A stretch of 64,000 nt of DNA, taken from NCBI GenBank assembly GCA_003254905.1, contig QANU01076685.1, positions 1 through 64,000 on the forward strand, in the 5' to 3' direction. Under the pieces are notes generated by a model. The model was not told where the DNA came from and searched no databases. It saw only the letters and a program-made list of their open reading frames with translations. The position numbers were made by a program, and so were the translations under genes. How positions within the stretch are numbered: position 1 is the stretch's first letter; every line of letters starts with the position of its first letter. This document shows, in pieces, positions 1 to 10,389 of the stretch. Origin of the DNA: Nissolia schottii (lineage: Eukaryota; Streptophyta; Magnoliopsida; Fabales; Fabaceae).

Positions 1-62
1 TTAACAACCTAGTAAGCATTGCTTATGACTTAAGCATAAGCTAGCTAACTAGGGGTGTTACA
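1..62 (+). mobile_element. 3' end of a long LTR
   Basis: The window opens inside the last bases of a long LTR. The sequence around CCTAGTAAGCATTG, then CTAGCTAACTAGGGG and GTGTTACA, matches the 3' termini of the full long LTRs found further on (for example those ending at 3530 and 35913). The rest lies to the left of the window, so it cannot be said whether it is a solo LTR or part of a pair. It abuts the copia remnant that starts at 63. Confidence 0.75.
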
Positions 63-412
63 ATGAACATAATTGCTAGTAATTGATATGTCTAGTGGTT
101 TTATTTTGCATATCCAAAGATAGCAGATAAATCTAATTAGCATACCTCAATAGCTAGATTAATGTATTATATTAGCATCAATTATTTTACTGTGTGTTGG
201 TGTTACCCCCATAGGAGAGAATTAATATACATTGAATGCTTTATTTATTGTTGTCTGAATCTTTACGATATGTTAATTTATGAATCAAGGCATTAGTGTT
301 AAGCATCTATTAATTGCAGTATATGTCCCCATTTTATTGATAAGTACTTTAAAACTACCATGAAATTTGGTGGTTCTCATACTATGAATGAGCATGTCAT
401 TGAAATGACGAG
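63..412 (+). mobile_element. Copia fragment: 5' region and start of gag
   Basis: This AT-rich piece lies between the LTR end at 62 and solo LTR A. The last 60 bases encode the start of the copia gag helical region (residues like GGSHTMNEHVIEMT). Its continuation is found at 3531, on the far side of LTR A. No gene of the host is seen here. Confidence 0.65.
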
Positions 413-3400
413 TGTAACAACCCGACTTTTTCCTTCAATTTAAAATGCTATTTAAGGAAGAATTAAAAATATAATAATAAGAAAAAGGTGAGATAAAAAT
501 AGAATAAAATTCAAATATTAATTTTATTTCTGTAATATTAGTTAAAAATAATTCTTTGACGATCTCGTGACGCCCGGTGACGTTCGGATCGAAATTAGGG
601 TTTTATTGTAATTTCCTTATGACTCCCAGGAGTCTTTAAAATAAATGAATATGAAATTAAATGTAAGAATATTTCATTTAAGACTTAAACATTAACCGGG
701 ATAATTAATAGGTCACAACGGTATGCCCGGAATATTTTTAGGACGTCCGAACATAAACAATTAATGAACAAACATAACCTAAAATACACTAAGGGCAAAA
801 TAGGAAATACACATGACCCATGGACTAAGAAAAGCCACGGCCAGGCCCCCAAACCGAAACACACATACAACACTCCAAAGTTTCATTTCTTCCTCCAAAG
901 GTTTCCAAAACCTAAAGCTCTCAAAATTCTCCAAGGTTACATCAAGATTCAATTGTCATCTTTTGTTCCTCATCATCTTAATTTACTCTCAAATCACTTA
1001 AGAAGGCAAGCTAGCATCAAGGTGAAGAGTTCCTCCTCAAGTGAAATCCAAGAAATCAAGCTCCAAAACCCTAAAACTCCATAACCTAGGGTTTTACTCT
1101 TTCTTGACAAAGAAGAGTTCAAGCAAGCCATCAAGCTTCAATCTCATCATCATAATTCATTCTTAAGTCCCTAAGGAAGGCAAAGCAAGCATAGTTGGTA
1201 AGTTTCATCCCTTGGTAAAGAACCAAGCTTCCATGGCCATATTTACCCTAATTATGTCAAGTTTTCATTTTAGGTCAAGGAATCCTCAAGCAAGCAAGCA
1301 AGGCTTGATTTCATCTTTTCCTAGCATTAACAAGCTCTTGAGGAAGTGGGTAACCCTAGTTCCTCACCTCTTTGACGGTGGTGAAGTGTTATGTGTTTGT
1401 ATGTGTATGTATGTGAATTGTGAGTTTATGGACATAATTGTTAGAAATGAGGTTAGGACTTAGGAAGACAATTCTGAAGGGTCTTGTGACCTGGATTAGA
1501 TGTGGTTATTATGCTTGAATTATGTGTGAGACTCATGTAGGGTTCCATGGAAGCAAGGAGAGAAAAATGGAAGAGATGAGCAATTTGGTTTGCATGTCTC
1601 GAACAGGGGTCGCTGAGCGGCGTCTCAGGCACCGCTGAGCGAGACATGGCTTACGTGGAAAGTTAAAAAGATATTTTTAAATTAAGGCGGTGGAAGAAGG
1701 CTCGAGAAAATTCAGCCGCTGAGCGATGAGGTTAGTACCGCTGAGCGATACCACCTCTATCGCTGAGCGGAGGAGCTCAAACCGCTGAGCGAACAACAGT
1801 TTTCACTGAGCGGCTTGAGACTAAGGAAAGCTGATGGCACCCTCTTGAGGCTCATAGTATGGTATTGATGCTGTAATGATGATTGATAGTTGAATTGGAT
1901 GCACGTGTATGCTGTATGTCATGAAATAGTATTGACCATGCATGTTATGTGTACTTTATGATGAAATCTGTGATATGTCATGCATTCATGAGACACTTAG
2001 TTAAAGACATGATAATAAACTCAGAGATAAGTAAATATGCTGAAATGAACCATAGGGAAACCAGTATGCCATGCTGCAGGTACCATTAATGCTGCTGAAC
2101 TAGGGCCAATGCCCAATGCTGCTGAATAAGGGCCAATGCCCAATGCTGCTGAAATATGGCTATATGCCACATGCTGAAAAAGGCTATATGCCTATGCTGA
2201 AAGGCCGTGATCACGTGAGCCACTATGATCCCACTTCAGGAGGTCTAGGCATCCTGAATGTGGAAGCCCGCCACAGGTGGTGTCGAGATGGCATACCTGG
2301 AGGTGTGCGGTTACCACGCCTATGCATTGTCGAAAGGGGGCAAGCTTAGGTGGGGGTACAATATCCGCCCACTGTCGAGGGGTCCCGAGGGGGCACACGG
2401 CAGGTGGAAGCCCACCGCAGTAAGGTCTAGACAGTGTCGGCCTATACTGAGGGTGTGAGGTTATTCCGTCATACTAGTGTCAACAGAGGACATTACTATG
2501 GTGGGAATAACACCTATTCTGTTATGCTGCTGTATTCTGTTACACTGTTATATGCTGCTATGCTGTTATATTCTCTCATGCTGTTTTATTCTGTTATTCT
2601 GCTGCATTCTGTTAAACGTGTTATGCTGATGATTCTGCTGCATGTATTCTGCTGAACTCTGTTATGTCTGTATTGGATGATTATGTGCTGCCTATTCGGG
2701 TGATTCTGTTATGCTGGGTGTATTCTAATTATATGTTGTTATTCAGTTTGACTAGAGTATATAATCTGCTGTTATATCGTACCGTCAAGAGCACGCTCGA
2801 GACGGTCTACACGCAATGTTAATCAGCACGAGAATGTAGTAAGCAAGAGTAGTTCCCAGATCACCTAATGCAGTTAAAGCCGTTCAGATAGGCCAGATAA
2901 TAAATGGTAGGGATTTTAGTATGTATGTTCACTAGAGAACTCTGAGCGGCCTGAAGTCTGACATAATCTGATGTACGACTCAGGAACTAAGGTTATTTCC
3001 ACTGAGAACCTACCGTTCTCATTCCCCACTGTTTTATGACTTCAGGTACAGAAGATGATGAGTCCTATTTTGAGGATGCAGAGGAGCCGCCAGATGAGCC
3101 ATAAGCGGCTATGACTGGATGAGCTTAGCGAGATATAGTGGTTTAGTTTTGCCAAGGACATACTGAGTAGTATTCCAGTAGTCCTTGTATTTTGATGCTG
3201 TGTATTTTGGATTCTGTATATGATACTTTGATCTATGTATCTATTATGTATACAATGACGTGACTTTGTATGGTGGGCCCAATAGATGTATATTACCTGT
3301 TCTACTTATCATAATGTTATCCGCTTTGTTATTATATTTGTTTATTCCCAACGCATGGCTCTATTTTATTATTAATGTGATACAAGCAAAAGTTTAAAAC

Positions 3401-3530
3401 GGGTCCTTATTTTATGAGCAATGACTATTTTCAAAAGATAACTATGGACTAAGGTATTCCGACCAGGTAGACAACAACCTAGTGAGCTTTGTTTACTACG
3501 TACGGGTAAATAGTTAGCTAGGGTGTTTCA
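413..3530 (+). mobile_element. Solo long LTR A (Ty3/gypsy-type), whole LTR with no internal region
   Basis: A 3118-bp LTR runs from TGTAACAACCC to GGGTGTTTCA and is flanked by a perfect 5-bp target duplication (ACGAG at 408-412 and 3531-3535) inside copia gag. There is no primer-binding site or internal region, so it is a solo LTR left by LTR-LTR recombination. Parts visible in order: donor-like GTGGGTAA at 1346-1353, a cluster of CCGCTGAGCG motifs at 1611-1830, CTG/TGCTG-rich degenerate repeats at 2085-2200 and 2515-2660, a GC-rich core at 2228-2470, a hairpin at 2781-2806, a second hairpin at 3003-3021, and an acceptor-like site at 3045 followed by a short acidic frame. Length and TGTAAC/TTACA-like ends suggest a Del/Tekay-like gypsy lineage; this is inference because no pol is present. 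Confidence 0.88.
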
Positions 3531-5093
3531 ACGAGTATTGCAACAAGGCTTAAAGTCTTCAGGAATGGAAGTGGATAAGATTTTCCTTGTGAAGTTCATT
3601 TAGAACTCATTACTGTCTGATTATGAATAATTCCTACTAAACTATAGCACCATGGAAGATAAGTTGAATGTACATGAAATGCATGTTATGTGAGTTCGAA
3701 AGGAAACTAGATTTAAGAATCAAGGAAACACTCCATTCATTATGTGAACCTTCAAGAAGTTGGAAATAAAGTTGAAAAGAAACTTGGAATTGAAAGGGTC
3801 ATTAACAATTTGGGTCATCTTTCAAAATGTAGAATCAAAAGTCAAATAAAAGATTCATTTCTATGAGAAATTTAGACCCTTCTAGAATGATTGCCCATGA
3901 TGTTAAGTTTGATTCTAGATGTATGAATTGCTTACTTGTGGCATAAGTGTTTGGGTTACATTTCCAAAGAAAGAATGGAAAGGTTGACAAAGAAAAGCAT
4001 CCTTCCCAATTTGGATTTCATTGATCATAATAGTTGTGTGGATTGTATAATACGAAAACATACAAAAACACACAGAGTAAGGGGTCACAAGAAATACCTA
4101 GCTTCTTGAGATTTTACAGACTATCACGTTTTGTCCTTTTAACTTGAATTCTTTCAATAAGGAAATGTATTTCACTATGATCATTGTTGATTTTATTTAT
4201 CTGTTGCATGAGAAATCTCACATAGGCACTTAAACATAAAGGTAAAATTGTCAAGTCTGATTAAAGTGGTGAATATTATGGGAGAAATTATGAAATCAGA
4301 TAACACCCTTGTCCATTTTCTAAATTTCAATAAAAGTGTGGCATGTGTGTTCAATACACAATATTAGATACACTGGAATAGAATGGTGTATCAAAAAGAC
4401 GTAACTGAACCTTAAAGGATATGGTTAGGGCATGATGAATAATGTATAGTTACCCTTATAATTGTGGTTGTATGGCTTAAAACTGCCATGTATTTGTTGA
4501 ACAAGGTTCCTAGTAAGGTGGTTCTAAAGACTTCTGTAGAACTATGAACAGATAGGAAATCTAGTTTAAGACACCTATATGTTTGGGAATACCAGGCAAA
4601 AACAGGATTATAAATCCACGAGAAAAGAAATTGGGTGGAAGAATAATCAATGAATATTTCATTGGTTTTTTTGAAAAAGTCTAAAGGGTATTTTTTTTAT
4701 TGATCATATCCATACTAATTGTTGAAACTAGAGATACCTAATTCATTGAGAATGCTAAAACTAGTGGGACTGAAGCTTTATGAAATATGAAAGATTAATG
4801 AAGTAAGAGTGCAAGTTCCTTGGACTTGTGCTTCTATTTCAAGACTTGTTGTTCCTCTTATTGTTGAACCACTTACGAATCAAGAAGAACAACAAATAAT
4901 TGATTCCATAGTTAACAATGAGTCTATAATAGAATAATCACATGAAATAGTGATAAGAAATGAAACCTGCTATTTCCTATGATTATGTGGTGTATATACA
5001 AGAGTCAAAAAGTAGCTTAAGTATTATTTATGATCTAGTTTCATTTTTACAAGTCATGTATTTTGATAATACTAATAAATTGGTGAGGGGTGT
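3531..5093 (+). mobile_element. Copia fragment: gag, GAG-pre-integrase and integrase remnants
   Basis: This is the continuation of the copia element. Recognisable parts are the gag C-terminal helices (residues like ATRLKVFRNGSG), the GAG-pre-integrase block near 3945-4090 (HKCLGYISKERMERL followed by a CVDC-like pair), and the integrase core and downstream region near 4260-4720 (residues like LNKVPSKVVLKT and LRHLYVWEYQAKT). The frame is heavily broken. The piece ends where element C begins. Confidence 0.75.
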
Positions 5094-6593
5094 TGATAGG
5101 TGGATTTTGTACAGTGTTTTATTATTCTATAATTGAACATTGCATACTAAAAATGTGTGGTTTTAATGTTTAATTAATATGTTTTGCACATTATGCTCTT
5201 TTGTGAGAAATTGAGAAAAATGCAATTTTAAGCATTATTTTATCTTAGAAATTAATGTGTAGATTTTTTTTGTACTTTTTTAGTTTTCTATTTTAATTGC
5301 AGAAAACAAATTGCCAAGAGGATCATTGAAGATTTGAAGGAGATTTGATAAGATATAAATTTTAAAGAAGAGATTTGAATAGAAGATTTGGACCAACAAA
5401 TTCAAGATTGAATTCAAATTCAAAAAGATTTGGCCAAAGATTTGCTGAGGATTTTTAACGCTGACTTTGTCTTAGATTTTGTGCCAGGATGGAGATTGAC
5501 TCTCGATTTTGTGTCAACTACAAAGTTGTAGATCTATCTCTTAGTTTTAATTGGAGATTTGAATCACCTCAATCCAATATCTGTAGCCGAAGTTATCGCG
5601 ATTTTATTAATTGATGTGCTGAAAGTGCGAGATTTACACCCACTTTGTGTCAATCCTCTATAAATAAGACATCCTCTCTCAACTCTTAAAGAGAACTTCA
5701 TACTCAGCCTCCACTTTTATTTTTTGTACTTTTCCCTTTAATTTTATGCACTTTAGGTTTATGTTAGTAGTGCTTAGTTATTCAAGGATTGTTGAAGCAC
5801 TCGTATTGACAACGCAAGCTCCCAACTATTTGCGAATTTCTTATTTAGGTTTTGTTACTTTAATTCTCCATTATTTTCTACTCTCATCTTATTTTTTATT
5901 TATTATGAGCCTTTATCCTCCATCCATGGAGGGGTAGTTTTCTTAATATCTTGCATGCGGTAACTCTAGATTAGGATTAATTCGAGGTCTTGTGCTTAAT
6001 GTTTATTCATGATTTGTTCCGCCCCAATTAGTAATATAGCGATTACATGTTGTTGGTTAGCGTTAATTCTAGGTTGATACATCTTGACGATTGTAGGATT
6101 TATTGATTTAGGATTTGGGAACTTTTTGGGGAACTAATTAGATTTAATTAGGTTGTGCAATTGGGACATAATTGATATGAGTTTTAAATGCTGAGATCTT
6201 AGTTTTAATTCCTGTATTAATAAATGCTTCAGGGATTGACGATCGTAGTCTCTTAAGTGAATTGCGTATTAGTTAGAAATTTCAACTAATAAACAACATC
6301 CGCTCGTATGAATAATTAATTAGGAACCAATGACAATTAATCCCTGATCTAGAAACACCGTATGTAGGATTTTGCTTTTTATCATTGTTGACTTACTTTT
6401 GTTTTGCTTTCTTTTTATTTATATTCATCAATCCAAACCCCCCTTTTTAATTATAATTATAATTGGCTTGGAAATTGCTTCCTTAGAGACGACCTAGGTT
6501 AGCTCCCCTTTTACTACTTTTTTGGGGTTAATTTAGTTTTATAAATTATTATTTGATCACGTACTGAAATTAAAGACGTTTTGGTGTGTGTCA
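5094..6593 (+). repeat. 5' LTR of element C
   Basis: This 1500-bp LTR is paired with 13023-14501. The TATA-like CTATAAATAAG at about 5656 precedes a pyrimidine-rich leader. The tRNA-Asp-type primer-binding site follows four bases after its end. A 62-residue open stretch at 5746-5937 recurs in the other LTR but shows no known domain, so I do not call it a gene. Confidence 0.85.
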
Positions 6594-7023
6594 AATTTGG
6601 CGCCGTTGCCGGGGAAGCAATTTAGTCAATTCTTTTTTTTTTCTCTTTCTTCCTTTTTCTTTTTATTATTTGATTTTTGTTAACTCTTTACTTTCTTGTT
6701 TTTGTTCTTTTTCTTTTAAAAAAAAGTTTTATTTTACAATTTGTTTTTTTTATTTTTTCTACTCTCAAAAAAAGCAGAAAAAATTCATTTTTGTTTGTAT
6801 CCCTAAAATGTATTATCATGTACTCTAACAATTTTTCTAGTTCACAGTGGTCTAGTGTTCCTTACTTTTCAGGTAATTGAGCAAATTTTGACAGTTTTAA
6901 GCAGAGACATTCCCGAAGGCTAGAGGAAGGTAGAGGTTGCCCAGGGAAATAAGTCGGAGGGCATTACTGACCTTACAGTGCCACATTTCTGAGTTGTTTG
7001 AACAACAATGGGAAGACCACTTG
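6594..7023 (+). mobile_element. Primer-binding site and 5' internal part of element C
   Basis: The tRNA-Asp-type primer-binding site at 6598-6615 is followed by a T-rich leader and then the start of a gag-like reading frame with residues like LFEQQWEDHL just before the insertion point of LTR B. The bases ACTTG at 7019-7023 are the left copy of LTR B's target duplication. Confidence 0.75.
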
Positions 7024-10000
7024 TGTGACATCCCACTTTTTCCCTTAGTAAATAAATAAAATAATTTATAAATGCACTTAGAAAGGGGAAAAACATTACC
7101 AATGCCCCCTTAGTGAAAATTTCCCCAAACAACTGTTCATAGAGCCCTTTGTAGGAGTTGACCTGTCGAGGTTCGTAGGAATTATTCTGTTGGGTATTTC
7201 CAAATTCTATTGATACTCAAATGATTCGTCTCGACCCCTAGAGATGGATGAAAAACCTAGAGTGTCGGTAAAACGGAAATCGGTTCGGTTTCGGACGATT
7301 CCGCAGACACTAGAACAGTCCCGTTTGGCCCCATTTAGCTAGTAGAATTGAGCAGAGGGCCTCAAGTCTCTGGAAATCATACCTTAGGGAGGGAAAGATC
7401 TCCCTAGATTAGCCCAAAACCTCATTAGGAAATTGAGTGAGAACAGGCAATCGCGAAAACGCCAGCGAAACGGTCCTATTCAGATACCGGCGAGAGATAA
7501 TGGGTCAAAGGTATCTGTGAAAAATACTCCTCCGGAGAAAAATTCACAAATGCCTTTAAATATTAATAGTCTTAGGTAGGGGGAAATTCGTGGATAGCGA
7601 CGGTATAAACGGAATATTTTTCGGATGACCGTGCGCGACGCACCGGCACTGCGAGCGACCAAACACGAGCGAAACGGGACCGGGTGGGACCCAAATCTGA
7701 ATTGAGCACGTGGGGACAGCAGATTTTTGTGAAAAAATATTAAAATATGGGTCACTATTCATTGATTTGACCTGATGTGACCTTATAGTTATCCAAAACA
7801 ATTAATTAATTACGAAATTAAATTAAGAATGGCAAAATAGTAATTTTGGCTAAAAATTTAAGGACCAAAACGCCCCCATCAGCCACAGCCAGCCCCTCTA
7901 TAAATACCCCACCCATTTGCTTCATTTTCACATAATCACCACCATACCAAAACTCTGCCGAAAAATTGCCCGGTCCGGAAACTCTGCCGGAACGGTGTCA
8001 GAACTAGGAGACCAGCCAGGGAAGCTTCACACCCAGGGAACCTGCATCTCTTCAACCATCTTTAAACCATCTCTAAGACTCCAAAGAGGTGGGTAATCTC
8101 AAGCTTGCTCTCTTTTTGATGAGCTTTAACTGCTTGTAGGCTAATAGGTGCTGTTAGGTGCTACTAGGAAATTTCTGTGGGTTATGTGTTAGAGATGCTA
8201 GGGCTATTGATTCTTGCATGGTTTATGGTTGTTTGAGGCTGAATAGAGTGGTGATATGATGGTGAAATTTCGTGGTGAAGGTTGGTGGCCATAGAGATGG
8301 CTTAAGTTTGTTTTATGTGATTTGATGAATTAGTGTAGTTTATGTTATGCTATGCTTAAGCCTAGGATGTGTTGATGTTTTGGATATGTTTTCTATGATA
8401 ATATATGTTGTAAAATGGTTGTTGGAACTTGTGGAAGATCCCCAAGGAGTATCCGTGGAAAAAGGAAAGCAAGAAAGCAAAGCAGGTTATGCAGGCCACG
8501 CCCAGGACGCTGAGCGGCCTCATGAACCGCTGAGCAGACAGGAACCACTGAGCGGCCTCATGAACCACTGAGCGGTCTGTAGGCTAAGGTGGAAGAAAAA
8601 TATATTTTTAAACTATATGAACTGAAGGGTTTCAGGGACCGCTGAGCGGCCTGAAACTTAGTGATTTCCATGGAACCCTGGACAGGGGTGACGAGGTGAA
8701 CCGGGAGTTTTTGGGGACAGCAAGCAGCCCCGGAGACTTTAGGTCGCCGAGCTAACCTAAGCCAGAGAATCAATGTTTATGAGAATTGTCGTGGGCCCAC
8801 AGTTCCAACAAACATTAAGCTGAATGATGTGTTAAGATATGTGTATGAGTTTATGACTTGCTAGTTGTACTGGATGAGATATGTATATGGTATTATGACA
8901 TGCCCCTAGATAAGATGACATGACATGCATATGACACGAACATGACATGACACGAACATGCAAACACGACATGAACATGACATCCTGCATTCAAACATGA
9001 TACGGAGGACGCTGCCATAGGGCGAGCAGATTTCCTCAAGCATTTACATGATATGGAGGACGCCGCCACAAGGGCGAGCAGATTTTCTCAAGCATTGACA
9101 TGATATGGAGGACGCCGCCTCGGGCGAGTGGATTTCCCAATACATTCTATATGCCACAGACATTATATGGAGAACGCCGCCCTTAGGCGAGTGGATTTCC
9201 TCAGGCATGGTACATACCACACATGCATATAGACATGACATGTACATGACACGGAGGACGCTGCCCCCGGGCAAGTGGAACCCTCTAGCATTCAACATGC
9301 CATATATGAACATGACACGTGCATACGATACATACATGAAACATGAATATGCTATGATACGTGAACAGGATGATATGTATATGTGCTAATGATATTTTAA
9401 TATGATATGTTTATGTGATAAGTGAGCATGATGATATGTATAAGTGAGATGGCCTGAGATATGGGGTGGATAAGTATATGGAATATGTTCATGATATGTA
9501 TGTGCAAAGGCAACGTCAAGGAATCACAGTTCCATGAGACGACCTCTAGATAAGTCACAGGATACGAAGATAGCATAAGAGTATAGAACATGACCTACGA
9601 GTATAGTATAAGAGTATAGAGAATGCCCAGTTGCCAAGGATAGGTAAAGGAAAGATTAGAACCTCGGATGTCCTAGTAATCTAGATAAGGCTGCTCAGGA
9701 CTAGAACGGATAATAACAAGTAGGGAATTAGTATGATGATGTCACATAGAGACCCCCTGAGCGGCGGAATCGTAATGGAGTAATGAAACAAATAGGTAAG
9801 CTCTTAGAACCCCACTGAGAACGTGACGTTCTCACCTCCACTCCTTTATGGTTCCAGGTGGAGACGACGAGGCAACGCGGGACAACTGGAGAGTTCGAAG
9901 CCAGAGGTCCCTAAGGAACAGCAGGAGCTACTTATTTCCAGCAACGCAGGAAGGCGACTATAATTTTGCAGTCACTAGTAGTAATGAATGGTCTAGGTTG

Positions 10001-10389
10001 GCCATTAGCTAGTATGTGCAGTATGTGCAGTAATTGTACCTATGTATTACAACTTAATTGTGTATTGTGTCTGGACCAGATGATTGTAAATATAGATATG
10101 TATATCTTTATTCTAATCTCTTTTGTATGGTTAGCTCATAGACTAATTCTCACTTAAGTCCATGTGGACTCTTAATGCTTGCATATTTATATATTTACCT
10201 TTCTGAACACGCATGGCTCCTAGTTTGCAAATAAGTAGAGAAAGGAAAAGTTTCAAAATGGTCCTTATTTTCGAGTGAGAGATATTTTCCAAGCTAAAAG
10301 TAGGGGCTAAAAGTAACCCCAACCAAGCAGATAACAACCCTATAATCAATGTTACGACTATAGCGTAGGCTGAAAGTAAGGGTGTTACA
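7024..10389 (+). mobile_element. Solo long LTR B, whole LTR with no internal region
   Basis: This 3366-bp LTR runs from TGTGACATCCC to GGGTGTTACA. It is flanked by a perfect duplication ACTTG (7019-7023 and 10390-10394) and sits inside the gag-like frame of element C. It carries a TATA box at 7899-7906, donor-like GTGGGTAA at 8089-8096, CTGAGCGG motifs at 8508-8660, about five 60-75-bp repeats containing GGAGGACGCCGCC at 9001-9290, a perfect hairpin TGAGAACGTGACGTTCTCA at 9816-9834 and an acceptor-like CAG ending at 9857. It is the same family as B' (17688-20836). Confidence 0.9.
9001..9290 (+). repeat. Tandem repeats inside LTR B
   Basis: About five units of 50-75 bp containing ATATGGAGGACGCCGCC and GGCGAGTGGATTTCCTCA. 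The homologous array in LTR B' (18640-19150, minus) has more copies, so copy number has changed since the two LTRs diverged. Open frames crossing these arrays (9105-9389, 18769-19101) are by-products of the repeat and not genes. Confidence 0.75.

Noticed and set aside
2258-2458. A 66-codon frame repeated in LTRs A, A' and K as a candidate small protein
   Set aside because: Differences between copies mostly change the residue, and the A' copy lost the stop. No sign of protein-level selection; kept only as a nucleotide-conservation finding.
5746-5937. A 62-codon frame conserved in both LTRs of element C
   Set aside because: Conservation is expected for a recent LTR pair, and there is no domain or coding bias.
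9105-9389. A 94-codon frame in LTR B and its counterpart at 18769-19101
   Set aside because: It is produced by the GGAGGACGCCGCC tandem repeats and is open in several frames; the repeat number differs between copies.
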